Source: Tenrec ecaudatus
Taxonomy: Eukaryota; Chordata; Mammalia; Afrosoricida; Tenrecidae
NCBI RefSeq assembly: GCF_050624435.1
Contig: NC_134536.1
Span: 50,875,258-50,939,257, forward strand
Length of the DNA stretch: 64,000 bases
Direction: 5' to 3'
The position numbers and the translations under genes were made by a program. Under the pieces are notes generated by a model. That model was not told the DNA's origin and did no database searches. It saw only the letters and a program-made list of their open reading frames with translations. Within the stretch, counting starts at the first letter, position 1; each line of letters begins with the position of its first letter. Positions 36,020 to 47,700 of the stretch are shown piece by piece.

Positions 36020-36062
36020 TGTTATTGTGCTAGGTGTCCTCCAGTCAGTTCCTACTCCTAGA
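36020..36062 (-). repeat. RTE 3' terminus, split by LTR
   Basis: TGTTATTGTGCTAGGTGTCC and AGTCAGTTCCTACTC is the reversed RTE terminus. It continues at 36521 beyond an LTR-like insertion. Confidence 0.5.
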
Positions 36063-36520
36063 GGCTGTGCTAGGTTGGGTTATCTAGAGAAGTGTAACCA
36101 CTGGGGCTTGTGTGTGTGGTATATAGAAAGATATTTATATCAATAAACGGCTTACACAGTACCGTGTAGAAATAGGTAAGTCCCATCTGGTTCAAGTCAG
36201 CTTTTTCCTCACTTTTGGGAGCACATTAACAAGAAATAGATGATGAAGCAAGCAGAGGCAACAGGGGCCACAGGCTGGTTTATGCCAGGGCCCAGAGTTA
36301 GTGAATGAATCCATCATTTATAATCTACTGATGTTTTGATGTCAATAGATGATACAACAGGAGGTCAAAGTTATAGTACCATCTGAAGGTGAAGGGCCAA
36401 AGAGAGTTCAACACTATTCTGTTCCTCTGTCTTATAAAACAAGGCAATTACCTCTAGGAGGTGTCATCAGGCTGCGATTCAATTAATAGGTTGAGCTTTG
36501 CCCCTACCCTTACTCAGGAC
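36063..36520 (-). mobile_element. LTR-like element (MaLR style), antisense
   Basis: GGTTGGGTTATCTAGAGAAG, TTTATATCAATAAACGGCTT and ACACAG form the reversed 3' end of a MaLR-type LTR. The block CCTCTAGGAGGTGTCATCAG near 36455 is typical of its interior. Flanked by RTE on both sides. No viral genes attached. Confidence 0.45.
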
Positions 36521-36778
36521 TATTTAGTTGCTATGATCCCTAACCATCACAGAGACCCTGTGAGTAACACAATCAAATGCTATTCCTAAACAATCCTTAG
36601 ACTCGTTGTTATTTTTCAACTTATTGTTACAGTCTCTGTCAATTTCATTAAGGGCCTTGATTATTTTAACTGACTTGCTTCTTAACCAAAAATGGTGTCT
36701 GTGTGCAAAAACCACTCCATCGTCTATTCATGACATGCCCAAAGTAGGTGATGACATCTCTCCATTCTCCCTTTTAAG
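36521..36778 (-). repeat. RTE 3' end, antisense, right of LTR
   Basis: GAGACCCTGTGAGTAACACA, then TCAATTTCATTAAGGGCCTT and TGCCCAAAGTAGGTGATGAC follow the antisense RTE. It stops where L1 coding sequence starts. Confidence 0.55.
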
Positions 36779-37440
36779 AAATGTGGTTGTACATGAAAGG
36801 GAAATACAAGTGCTAGTGGATGAGGTAGCAGAAGAAACACACAATTTTACAGAAGTAATGATTAGACTTGAGGAGGCAGAGAATCGTATCAGTGATCTTG
36901 AAGACACTCAGATAGACCTCAGCAAATGATAAAGACAGTCAAATAGGAAAATAAAAGAAGCAGGAGATAACCTGAGATCAATAACAGATACTTTGAAGAG
37001 CAATAATATTCAAATAATTGGTCTACTGGAGCAGGACACACGACAGTTAAAATAGTGAAGGTATTTCTGGAAGCAAATGTTTCCCACCTCAATGAGTGAG
37101 AATCAGACACTCATACAGGAAGCAGAGAGGACACCAACTGGACTAAACCCCAAGAAGAATGCCCCAAGACATATAATAGTAAAATTGTCCAACTTTTAAG
37201 AAAAAGAGAAAATTTTAAGAATGGCAAGAGAAAGGAAGACAGTCACATACAAGGGAAGTCAGGTAAGAATATGCTCAGACCTATCAGCAGACCCCATAAA
37301 GAGGAGAAGACAGTGGAGCAACACCTTCCAAAATCTGAAGAAGAAAACACCTGCCTAAGAAACCCTTACCCTCCCAAATTATCCATTAAGATAGATGGGA
37401 GATAAAGGTCTTCCAGAACAGGAAAAACTCAAAGAATATG
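36779..37440 (+). pseudogene. L1 ORF1 fragment
   Basis: ORF1p is the RNA-binding chaperone of L1. The segment opens in the coiled-coil domain: RLEEAENRISDLEDTQ (about 36866-36913) has the leucine/charged heptads typical of its coiled coil. Later, out-of-frame pieces correspond to the RRM and C-terminal domains, ending near CTCAAAGAATATGTTGC. The 5' UTR and the protein's N-terminus are missing. Stops and frame changes show it is dead. Confidence 0.75.
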
Positions 37441-37701
37441 TTGCAAGACATTTATAGAGCTTTCCACACAATCCTGTGGAAGATACTGGCTAACTCACTA
37501 TGGTCAGAGAATGAACATCCACCAAGCACAAGCAGGAGACCACCATATAGCCCAACTCCTTCCAGAAGCCAACATGTCGACAACAATTACCAAGACCAAA
37601 GGGCCTCAGAGGGAAAAGAATATAAGAAAGACACCCACCACACAGACACAGCACACTGATATGAAGGGCGATAGGAAAACACCCAAAACACAAGGCACAA
37701 G

Positions 37702-38780
37702 ATGACATCAATGAATCCACAGATCATGATAACAACTCTGAATTCCAATGGCCTCAATTCATACATCAAAAGAAAAAGGCTTGAGGACTGGCTTAGAAAA
37801 CATAACCCAACAATCTGCTGCCTGCAAGAGACACATCTTAAGTGCACAGACAAAAATAAACTAAGAAGAAAAGGCTGGTGGGAAGTATACCAAGAAAATG
37901 GCAACTTAAAAAAAGCAGGGGTGGCAATCCTAATCTCTGACAAGGTGGACCTCATGATTTAAACCATAAAGAGAGACAAGCAGGGGCACTATATAATGTT
38001 TAAACCAGGAACCAGGTGGCATAATGAATATTTACGCTCCTAGCAATAGATTGGCTAACTGTGTCAACCTATTCTAAAGATGAAAAAAGTAATCACAGAT
38101 TCAACAATCATAGTAGGTGACTTTAATACACTGTTATCAGAGAAAGATCAATCACTGGGAAAGAAACTCAGCAACGAGTCTATAAAGCTAAAGAATACAA
38201 TTAGGCAACTTGACCAGATAGACATTTATAGAGCTTTCCATCCAAATGCAAACTAATTCACATTCTTCTCAAGTTCATATAACTCATTTTCAAAAATAGA
38301 ACACATGTTGGGACACAAGTCAAGTCTGAGTAAATTCAAACACATAGAGATTTTTCAGACATCCCTCAGATCACCAGGGCATAAAGCTGGAGGTTAATAA
38401 AAAGATCACCAGCAAGGGAAAACAATGAGGGATGAACAGCAATCTTCTGTGACATGAATGGGTACAGGCCCAGGTTAGAGAGGAAGTTAGGAACTTTCTA
38501 GAAACTAATAAGAATGAGAATACAATGTTTCAAAATTTATGGGATACTGCGAAGGCTGTTATCAGATGTAGCTATATATCACTAAATGCATATATGAAAA
38601 AGAAGAGAGGCTTATGACTGATACATTATCACAAAACCTCCAGCAACAAGATCATAGTCAACAGAACAATTCCTCCAATAGCAAAAGAAAAGAAATAATA
38701 AAATCAGGGCAGAGTTAAACCAGTGGGAAGACAAAACAACCAATGCAAAAGATTAATGCAGTGAAAAGCTGGTTCCTGAT
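37702..38780 (+). pseudogene. L1 ORF2 fragment, endonuclease domain
   Basis: ORF2p supplies the endonuclease and reverse transcriptase of L1. Here an 86-codon open piece (37702-37962) carries the N-terminal endonuclease with TLNSNGLNS and the catalytic CLQETH motif. Out-of-frame downstream DNA encodes GDFNT (38116-38130) and a segment leading to NAVKSWF-like residues just before the RT domain. The element then stops at 38780, where RTE resumes. The RT domain and 3' UTR are absent, so it is truncated at both ends. The ORF1-ORF2 spacer is about 260 bases. Confidence 0.85.
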
Positions 38781-38784
38781 TTAA

Positions 38785-39240
38785 AGCCACATGGCTTCCC
38801 TTTGATCTGTTGGACCAACTGCCCTTTGCTCTACGTTCAGCTTCCATACCACTTTTAAATGATCTTCAGTAAAACTTGACTGGCACGTGATATTAAGGAA
38901 AATGCTTGATCATTTCCACATTTTATTATATCATCTATTCTTGCAATGAGTTCAATTTTTTTCTCTATTCATTGAGCAGGTAACCAACTTCCAAATTTCT
39001 TAGAGTAGACAAGTGAATGCCCTAGCATTTCGCAGATGTTGAAACATCTCAATTGGTATGCTGACAATCCTAGAACCTTATCCCCCACCCCCACCCCCAA
39101 TGCTGTCACTGCAGCTTGGACTTGTATCTTTAGTATCGTTGTTCTTTATCGTATGTTACCTCCTGAAATGGTTGAATATTCACTGTTGGGAGTGGTTACA
39201 GTTCATTTATATACCCTTTTGATATTTTCTACCTTGTTTA
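38785..39240 (-). repeat. RTE RT-domain fragment, antisense
   Basis: AATGATCTTCAGTAAAACTT, GTTGAAACATCTCAATTGGT and TTACCTCCTGAAATGGTTGA are the reverse of the RT finger/palm region and its upstream linker. Relative to the piece at 36521-36778, about 1 kb of RTE is missing across the L1. Confidence 0.7.
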
Positions 39241-39419
39241 ATATGTTTTCTTTCATTATTCTGTCACTTAATATAATTCTTTTGAGGTTCATTCACGTTG
39301 CATCATGCATTGTACTCCATTCTGTTTTTATTTTTGAAAATATTTCATTCTGTGATTATATACATTTTCTTTATTTATCAGTTTGTGGACTTTTGGATTG
39401 TTTCTACTTTGGGATTATC
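39241..39419 (-). repeat. Old L1 3' end fragment, antisense, left of LTR
   Basis: GCATTGTACTCCATTCTGTT and TTATTTATCAGTTTGTGGAC followed by TTGGATTGTTTCTACTT is the reversed, widespread mammalian L1 3' region. It continues at 39950-40166. Confidence 0.55.
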
Positions 39420-39855
39420 ATGTTAAGCTGGGGTGACTAGAGATATAAACCTAGTGACATTCATATAATTATATAAGAAAGAGTTTTAAATCAAGAAGTA
39501 ATTGTATACAAGGAAAACCTTCCTGCCCAGTCCAACTCAATTCCATAAATTGGACTGTGCAGGAAGGTTTTCCTCAAAAAACCTCATGCACTGATGCAGA
39601 CTACAGGAACATCACAGGCTGGTAGGTGCAAATCCTTGTGGATCCAATGGCAGTGGACACATTTCCAGGGCTCTGGCAGCAACCACAGTCAGCGACATGG
39701 AAGGTGAAGGCACAGAGAGAGGAAGAGAGTCCCAGGAAGCTACTTATGAAAAGAACACACCCACAAGGGGTCACCATCAGGTGTGACCTCCTCAACACGA
39801 TAAACTCCACACCTACACTTTTATATATCTTCAAGTTGACACGAAATTAGGTAAC
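39420..39855 (-). mobile_element. LTR-like element (same family as 4630-5017), antisense
   Basis: TGTTAAGCTGGGGTGACTAG at one end, TCAAGTTGACACGAAATTAG at the other, with CTTGTGGATCCAATGGCAGT between: the same order as the reverse of 4630-5017. It splits an old L1. Contains a 24-bp-arm hairpin at 39512-39573. Confidence 0.55.
39512..39573. repeat. Inverted repeat, 24-bp arms
   Basis: Left arm 39512-39535 (GGAAAACCTTCC...), right arm 39550-39573 (...GGAAGGTTTTCC), one mismatch, 14-base loop. Far cleaner than the LTR that hosts it. Confidence 0.9.
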
Positions 39856-39949
39856 TACCATAGTTACCATGAGCAACATTACTATGTAACATTTTGCATG
39901 GTCTTAATTTTCCACTACACTTGGATGGAAATCTTGGAGAAGATATTCT

Positions 39950-40166
39950 GAGTTATATGAGAATTCTACATTGGCATTTGAAGCAATGCCTACCTGTTCT
40001 GGGAGATATCCATGTCATTCTAAATTTCAACTCACAATACAATAGGAGTGCCCTGCATCTATAAAGCCACTCATTAATTTGCTCATTTTCATTCTAGTCA
40101 TTCTAGTTATTGTCTATCCTTTTCATTTTGATCTCAAAGTGGTTTTGATTTTCATTCTCCTAATGA
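39950..40166 (-). repeat. Old L1 3' end fragment, antisense, right of LTR
   Basis: CATTCTAGTTATTGTCTATC and GTGGTTTTGATTTTCATTCT followed by CCTAATGACT are the reverse of the common L1 3' region, in the right order after 39241-39419. Confidence 0.55.
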
Positions 40167-40275
40167 CTGAAGTACTGGGCTGCCAACCAAATCATTGTTG
40201 GTTAGAACTCCACCTTGAAGCTCCTGTGAGGGTTGGTATCTGTCAGATTCAACTTGATGGCATTGGTTTATTTAT
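40160..40275 (+). repeat. AfroSINE-related SINE fragment
   Basis: GAAGTACTGGGCTGCCAACC, TTGGTTAGAACTCCACC, CTCCTGTGAGGGTTGG and CAACTTGATGGCATTGGTTT. Confidence 0.6.
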
Positions 40276-40305
40276 GTTATTTCGTGGTTTGGAAATTACT
40301 GAAGA

Positions 40306-40450
40306 GAGTATCCTTAGTGGTGCTGTAATTAAAATGCCTGGTTGATAACCAAATGTGATCAACTATCCCCATAAAGATTTATAGATTGGACACTTTGTAG
40401 GCCCTCCAAGATTCCCAGGGTCAGAATTAACTCTACAAAAATGGGTTCTA
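40306..40450 (+). repeat. AfroSINE-type SINE fragment, in tandem with previous
   Basis: TCCTTAGTGGTGCTGTAATT and TGCCTGGTTGATAACCAAAT head, then GATTCCCAGGGTCAGAATTA tail. Decayed. Confidence 0.5.
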
Positions 40451-40569
40451 ACTAAAAATGTTGAACATAATTTCCTGTGCTTATTCAAAATTAAAATTTC
40501 CTTCTTGTGCAATTGTTTATTCTAAGTATAACAGTCTAATAACAGCAACATTAGGGCATATTCTCCAGT

Positions 40570-40772
40570 AGAGCCAGAAACCAAACTTACTGCCATTGAG
40601 TTCATTCTGACTCATAAGGACCCTAGAGATCAGGGTAGGGCTATCTCTGTGGGTTTCTGACACTGTAATTCTTTAGGAAATAGAAAGACTCATTTCTCCC
40701 ATAGAGCGGGTAGTGGTTTCCAAATGCTGACCTTTGGTTAGCAGCCCAATGCATAACCCACTGTGCCAAAAG
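40570..40772 (-). repeat. AfroSINE-type SINE, antisense, full length
   Basis: ACCAAACTTACTGCCATTGA, GTGGGTTTCTGACACTGTAA, TTTCTCCCATAGAGCGGGTA, CTTTGGTTAGCAGCCCAATG and the box A complement ATAACCCACTGTGCC, all in order. Confidence 0.85.
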
Positions 40773-41796
40773 AATTCTGATACAGATTTCCTCAAATGCA
40801 TTAAATGAGTAAGCATGGTACATTATGCATTTGTGCATTTTATTTAATGTGAGAAATGTCTGAGGGTTTAGGCATTTTGGAAATTTGTCTTACGTTTCTT
40901 GTTCTGGAGATACAGCTTTCAAGACCAACCAAAGTAGGATATTGAGCAATTCCAATTCTTGTCTGGTTATGTATACACACGTCTTACTTTTATCTTTCTT
41001 TTCTTTAGCCAGAGGAATATGGGTTATTTTTTTTTTCAGAATCCCCATGGATATTTTGTTACCTAGGCGTTCTTTGTAAGTTCTGTTTGACCTTTGGATG
41101 TCCCCAATTGGCTGTACAGCCTTACAGAGCTGTAATATTAAATAATTGTAGATGGCTACTTTTGGCAAACTCCCTGAGAACAGAGTATTATGTAATGAGA
41201 GAGCTCTGTATAAATCAAGAAAAATAATGGCCTGAGATTTGGATTTTTCAAGTGATATTCAGGCAGCTCAAATAGTAACAATATGCTGGGCATGGAATAT
41301 TTTGTTGATCTTTAACTAACCCCCCACCCCCCAATTCACATATTTAAAACAACAACAACAAAAATGTGTTTTTAAGAAGCAGAGATAAGCTGGTAAAACC
41401 TAGTCAAAATTTTGAAACACAAAAACAAACATATAAATTAATACAATGTTGTAAGGAGAAACATGTAGAGCATTCAACTCATTCACAGGGAACTACATAC
41501 ACAAATATTAGAAAAAAAGTTTAAGATAAACGAAAGGGACAAAAAAAAAACAACTTCAAAAGTGAAAAGGAAATTATCTTCATAGAAGATATTTAAACAA
41601 ACTAGTCTATATATTATTGAAATCATGGAGCACATAAAACTATTTAATAGAACAAAAATTTTTTAATATAATGCTGTATATTTATTAAAACCAAACATTT
41701 CAATACTTTAAATATCATACCATGTTCCTCGGGTTTTATGAAAATTATAAACACAGCAGAATAAAATGAGGCATTGCCTAGTGCAATTAAAGTATT
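40773..41796. other. No feature recognised
   Basis: AT-rich; a 10-T run at 41028 and C-rich/A-rich simple tracts near 41320-41360. Nothing assignable. Confidence 0.45.
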
Positions 41797-42303
41797 TCTT
41801 TTTTTAAATCACTTTATTGGGGGCTCGTACAACTCATCACAATTCATATATCCATCTATTGTGTCAAGCACTTTTGTACATTTGTCACCATCATCATTCT
41901 CAAAACACTTTATTTCTACTTGAGCCCTTGGTATCAGCTCCCCCAGGAATCCTTAATAATTTATAAATTATTATTATTCATATCTTAAACCATCTGACGT
42001 CACCTTTCACCCACTTCTCCACTGTCCGTACCCCAGGGAGGATGTTATAGGTAGATCCTTGTAATCTGTTCCCCCCTTTCTCCCTCCAACCTCCTGGTAT
42101 TTCCACTCTTACCACTAGTCCTGAGGGGTTTATCTGTCCTGGATTCCCTGTGTTTGCAGTTCCTATCTGTACTAGTATACATCCTCTGGTCCAGCTGGAT
42201 TTGTAAGGTAGGATTGGGATCATGATAGTGGGGTGGGGAGGAAGCATTCAAGAACTAGAGAAACATTGCATGTTTCTTCATTGCTACACTGCACCCTGAC
42301 TTG
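41797..42303 (-). mobile_element. L1 3' end (lineage-specific family), antisense
   Basis: TTTTTAAATCACTTTATTGG start, GGGGGCTCGTACAACTC, then TTCACCCACTTCTCCACTGT and GGATCATGATAGTGGGG. The polypurine tract is deleted near 41940 (CAGCTCCCCCAGGAATCC). 5'-truncated. Confidence 0.75.
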
Positions 42304-42854
42304 ACAGGGAAAAAACAAGTAGTAAAGCAAAATAATTATGCTAAGGAATATAATGCATTTCAGATTCTTTTCAATAGTATCTCTCTTCTGTAAAAGAGAA
42401 ATAAAAGAACCTTCACAAGGCATTACTAAAAGATTTCATATTCACCTGGCCAGCTCGTGAATGATGAAGGATACAAAAGATATTGAGCAAGTCACAACCT
42501 TGTGAACATTGTTATCATGAGTACTTCTGTAGGGATTAACAGAAGAGGAGTTTACCTACTGGCCATAGCCCTTGTGTATATTTCACTATAGAAGTCATAC
42601 TAGACATAATCTTATCCATGCCTCATATGGCTCATTTAAAAGGAAGCTGTTCAAAACTGTTTGAAATTTCCAGAGAATGTAATTCTAATTATCTCTGAAA
42701 TTTTTGAGAAAAAAATTACAACAGGGATAAAAATTGATTAGTTTGCTAATTGCTTAATTTAAAAATGTGGATCCAAATAAATATATCTCAAGTTGAAGCT
42801 GACACTTAAGTTGAGCTTATACTTGAAGACAGAGTTTTGTTTTGTTTTAAAACT
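42304..42854. other. No feature recognised
   Basis: AT-rich spacer between two L1 ends. Confidence 0.4.
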
Positions 42855-44213
42855 AGCACCTACTGAAGAAATATAGTTGACACCATTAGGCAAGTGACTA
42901 AAGAGAAAACAACTGGACCAATGGTTCCAGGGGGACAGGGGAGAGGGGGAAGTGGGGGAAAGGAAGTGGGTGTTAATGAACCCAGGAACAAGAGAAAAAC
43001 ACTGATCTAAAATCAATGGCAGGAGGGTTATAGGAGGCCTGGTAGGGCTTGATTGAAGGAAATGTAACCAAGTGGAATTACTGAAACCTGAATGAAGGCT
43101 GAACATGATAGTGGGGCAAGAGGAAAGTAAAAGGAAACAGAGGAAAGCCCGAGGAGACAAAAGACATTTATAGAGGTCTAAATACAGGAATGTACATAAG
43201 TAAATATATTTCTATATAACAGTAGGGAGATCTATGTACTTATATTTATATGTTAAGTATTAAAGTAGCAGATGGGCATTGGGCCTCTACTCAAGGACTC
43301 CCTCAATGTAGGAACACTTTGTTCTAATAACCCAGCATTCTGTGATGCCCACCTTCCCAAAACGATCACTGAAGACAAAGTGGGTGCATAAGTAAATGTG
43401 GTGAAAAGTGTTGATGGTGTCTAGCTATCAAAAGATATAATGCCTGGGGTCTTAAAGGCTTGAAGGTAAACAAGCAGCCATCTAGCTGAGAAGCAACAAA
43501 GTCCACATAGAAGATGAACACCAGCCTGGTGGTCATGAGTTGTCGGTGGGATCAGATATCAGGCATCAAAGACCCAGAACAAAAAATTATATCAATATAA
43601 CTGAGGGCGGACCATAGAGTAGAGACCCAAAGCCCATCTGTAGACAACTGGACATCTCCTTACAGAAGGGTCACAAGGAAGAGATGAGCCAGTTAGGGCG
43701 CACTACAGCACTGATGAAACATACAAATTTTCCTCTAGTTATCACTATCATGACCCCAATTTTACCTTACAAATCCAGCTAGATCATAACATGCACACAG
43801 GTACAGTTAGGAGCTTGAAACACAGGGAACCAGGACAGATAAACCCTTCAAGACCAATAAGGAGAGTATGATACCAGCAGAGTTAGGGAAGATAGGAGAA
43901 GAAAGAAGGAACTGATCACAATGATCAACATAAAACCCCCTCCCAGGCGATGGACAATGCAAAAGTGAGCAGAAGGAGCCATCAGTCAGTATAAGACATG
44001 AAAAATAATAATAATTTATAAATCATCAAGGATTCATTAAGGAAGGGTGGAGGAGGGAGGGAAATTTAGGAGCTGATAGCAAGGGTCATAGTGAAATAAA
44101 TGTTTTAAAATGATGATGGCAACATATATACAAATGTGCTTGACATAATGGATGAATGTGTGGATTATGATAAGAGCTGTATGAGCCCCCAATAAAATGA
44201 TTTGTAAAAAGAG
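42855..44213 (+). mobile_element. Longest L1 3' UTR copy of the lineage-specific family
   Basis: About 1.36 kb. It carries an additional 5' G-rich block (42930-42980), the unit CACTGAAGACAAAGTGGGTG present once, the purine tract near 44045, and the terminus AGCCCCCAATAAAATGATTT-GTAAAAAG. No ORF2 coding sequence is attached, so the 3' UTR of this family must be at least this long. Confidence 0.8.
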
Positions 44214-44215
44214 AA

Positions 44216-45745
44216 GAATATGCATGAATGAAGAAAAAAGAGGTAAGCATTCAGCTGCTAACTCGCAATTTAAAATCATCCAGAGACACCTTGGCAGAAA
44301 AGTCTAGCTATCCGTTTAGAAAGTCACAGACATGCAATTCTCCAACACATGGCGTGACCTTGAGTAAAAGGTCTGAAATGTCTCAGTTTCCTTGATCAAG
44401 AGTCTGAATCGGGAATTCCCAATTAGGATTGCTCATCTTTTAGATAATATAGCCTAGTCTTTTTGTTTGCCATTTTCAGGAACAAGATTTAGCATCCCCT
44501 AAATGGTTCAATCTCAGAATGAGCAGTTTTTCCTGAAGCTGAGGCAGATGCTGAAGACACTGACAGCCAGAGGTTATCTACGGACTGTGTTTTCTGCAAT
44601 TTGGCATCAATGTCTTCCTGGGAGTTTGAGCAGCACATCTTGTGAATATAGTTCGATCCACTTTTCTCAAGCCCACGGGGATCTTCTCTTCCCGACCCTA
44701 TCGAGCCTCTTTGCTGCAGTGGGATTTTGGAAGACGAAAGGTAGTGGGAAGCACTACATCTCCTACTTGTAGACATAATTTTAAGGCCACAAATGATGCT
44801 CGTATGCCTCCTTCCATATTCGTTCTCTATCGCTCTCCTATTCAGCTGCTACCTCTAAGACGTTATTTAGATTTGGACAGTGTGGTCATCATTTTCCCCT
44901 CATATTTGGAAAAACCATTACCAATAATTAGAGTGTATCATCTGGATATGCATGCATTCCTTCCAACCTGCTTTGTGAAAGACCTTTCTTCCACCCTCTG
45001 GTGGTCTATGCCACTGGGCTTTTGACTCTTCTTGCCTACTGTTTCCTGATGAAAGGAGATCAAAACATCTTGGTTAGAAGAAGCTCTAGCTTAAAATTCA
45101 ATAAGGTATTTGTCATGATCTGTCAAAATTATGCTCCTTTGAGAAGCATGCATTTAAGATAAAGTAATTTGAATTTTTCTTTACAAGGATACCTTATGCA
45201 GTTCTAACTGATGAATACTTAACAATTTTACAGAAATGTCAGCATATGGATATTTTCAAAATTTATCTCCCACTAGTTCAACTTGCTAGACGCTTCCTTC
45301 TTTTGTGGCCCAGTTTTTATGTAATAACATCAATGTAGTGAATTAATATGATATTTCATCTCTGGAGAGGGTCCAGGGGTATGCAGATAATATTATGACA
45401 GAAAGCAGGGAAGTTAACCTTGCTCTGAAGCAAACTATAAATGTATATTGTTGTTCATTCTGTTAGTGTTAATTGCACTGGACCCTATTTTTTGCCTGAG
45501 ATACAAACTTGCCAAATCCAAGGCCATATAAATCTGACCTGGCAAAGCCAAGATATCTGTTACAGCAGCGGTGATTGGAACTAATACTTATTCAACATTT
45601 CAGTTTATTAATTTCCAGCCATCCTCCAGCACACATCTTTATTCTTCATAGAAAAACTGATAAATTAAATAGAAAGAAACCTGATCCTACCAACCTGACA
45701 TTATTTCTATATCCTTCAGTGGCACTGATCTCTGCCATCACTTCT

Positions 45746-45784
<39 letters not shown>

Positions 45785-46051
45785 GCACAGTATTGGTTCT
45801 ATTTTGCTAAGATGGTAGAATAGTAGGAAGTGATTTCAGAAACTTCTACATGACATTCATCCTAATGAATATTCTTGCTCCTTAGTTCAAGGATCCAGCA
45901 TAGAATACAGGTCAAGTACGTAGACAAATCCAATTTCTGAATTTGGGGCCAAGGATATAAACACCAAATAGTTTGGGTATCCAGAGAGCTTCTGTCCGAC
46001 CAACCTTAGCCAGTCCTCCATTCGTTGCCTGTGTCGGTATATTCTCATCCT
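44216..46051. other. Unassigned stretch with several moderate open frames
   Basis: Apart from a (CA)n tract I recognise nothing. 44489-44776 (minus, 95 codons) and 44642-45025 (plus, 127 codons) are open and overlapping, with Ser-rich minus-strand composition. Without homology neither is called a gene. Confidence 0.45.
45749..45782. repeat. (CA)n microsatellite
   Basis: About 17 CA units. Confidence 0.97.
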
Positions 46052-46270
46052 TACAGGAACCCCAGTGGCATAGTCATTCTTCGTCAGGCTGTGCTCTGCA
46101 GTGTCAGCACTTGAAACCACAAGCCACTGCTGCAGGAGCGATATGGAACTTCCCTACTTTGTGAACAGTTACAGGCTCAGACACTCACGGGGGGCAATCT
46201 TACTGGGCCTGTAGGAGTCTTATGAGTCAGAATTAGGCCCGATGGAAGTAAGTTTGGATTTGTTGGTTTT
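46052..46270 (+). repeat. AfroSINE-type SINE
   Basis: GGAACCCCAGTGGCATAGTC head, box B-like CACTTGAAACCACAAG, TATGAGTCAGAATTAGGCC and GATTTGTTGGTTT tail. Confidence 0.75.
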
Positions 46271-47496
46271 ACCACGAGTGTCATGACCTTCAGAAATCAA
46301 TGTCAACTCAGAATTGTTCAGGTATAGAATCACAGGCCCTTTGTGGAAGCGCTGATATAATCAAAGGCATATATAATTACGATGGTGTTTCCATTGTATC
46401 AAATATGTTCCTGGTCAGAACATTTGCTCAAATCAGTAAGTGGAGAAAGGATAAAGAACTTGTATTTAGACACAAACCTTTATCTTTCTTGTTAACCACC
46501 CTTGATTTATTTTGGCTGTTCAAACTAAAATTTCGTGACTGTCCATTGATTTATTTCTCATTTGAAAACCATGTTTTAGAACACTCCATGCTAAATAAAG
46601 CTACTAAAACTCTGACTTGACCAATTATTTTGAAAAGTTTCACTTCTGACTTCTGGTAGTTAAGTTCTGCTACTTTTTCTTTCTTGTGTGAGAGTCATAT
46701 CTTCCTGATGGTTCTGTGAGCTATACTCTGTAACAGCCTCTCCTAAAAACTGTGACCTACAGAAAAATTAATCAATGAACTTCTTAGTGATGTGGAAGCC
46801 CACTCAACACATTCTTCATTTCTTTACTAACAGTTTATATTTGGGATCATGCCATGCATCAGTGGCATCTGAAGAATCCTCATAGCTTTCATAATTTATA
46901 ACTTAGACTGTTCCCTTCTCTAAGATGTTTAGATTCTTTTTTCCAACATTTGCTACATCTGAATGGTATTTCAACTTTACCCAATATTGTCAGTCACATT
47001 TACTTGCTTCAATGAACCAGTCTAGTCGTAGGTTTGCTTCAAAACAGAGTCTTAAAATATTTTTTACTTCTTTTTGTCTATGAACACAATACATGAATTT
47101 TTTTGATATTTCTACTATCCTACAAAGAGATGGCTAGATTTGCAAGCTTTTTGGAATCAAATGCATTTTCTCATTTATTTGTGTGTGTTGATATTTTATT
47201 AAAAAGCATATTATATGTTATTATAACATAACTAAAGTATCCCTGATATATTTATTTTCCATTTTTCTTCCAGAACTCTTTATTGTTGCTTGCTGAAAAA
47301 GCTGCTCTATTTTATCTGCTCAGTCATAGCTCAAGAGACTCACTTTTTCTTATAGAGTTATCCAAACTGCCTATACTTCTCCATCATTTAATCCCTTAAC
47401 CATCCATGAAAGATTAGGGATGTTCACATTCCTTGATGCTTCAGAAAAGTCTGCAATCATTGATGTTTTTTTTAAAAAAGTAAGCACCTAAATAGA
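46271..47496. other. No feature recognised
   Basis: A 106-codon plus frame at 46300-46620 has no recognisable motif. AT-rich otherwise. Confidence 0.45.
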
Positions 47497-47700
47497 TGTC
47501 ATTGTTATTGAGTGCTCTCATCCTTTCCGAGTCATGGTGACCCCGTGTGACAAAGAACTGCCCCATAGCATTTTACTGACTGCACTCTTTATGGGAGCAG
47601 ATGGACAAGGTCTTTTTCCAACTGAGTCACTGGGTACACTTGAACTATGTATCTGTGAGTTAACTTCCAGCTATCTAACCATTTATGTAACCAATTGTCC
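47497..47700 (-). repeat. AfroSINE-related SINE (long variant), antisense
   Basis: TTGTTATTGAGTGCTCTCAT, CCGAGTCATGGTGACCCC, GAACTGCCCCATAGCATTTT and GGGAGCAGATGGACAAGG follow the long variant order. Confidence 0.6.

Noticed and set aside
36606..36929. 107-codon frame as a single protein
   Set aside because: Its first half is reversed RTE 3' end and its second half is L1 ORF1 coiled coil; the fusion is an insertion junction.
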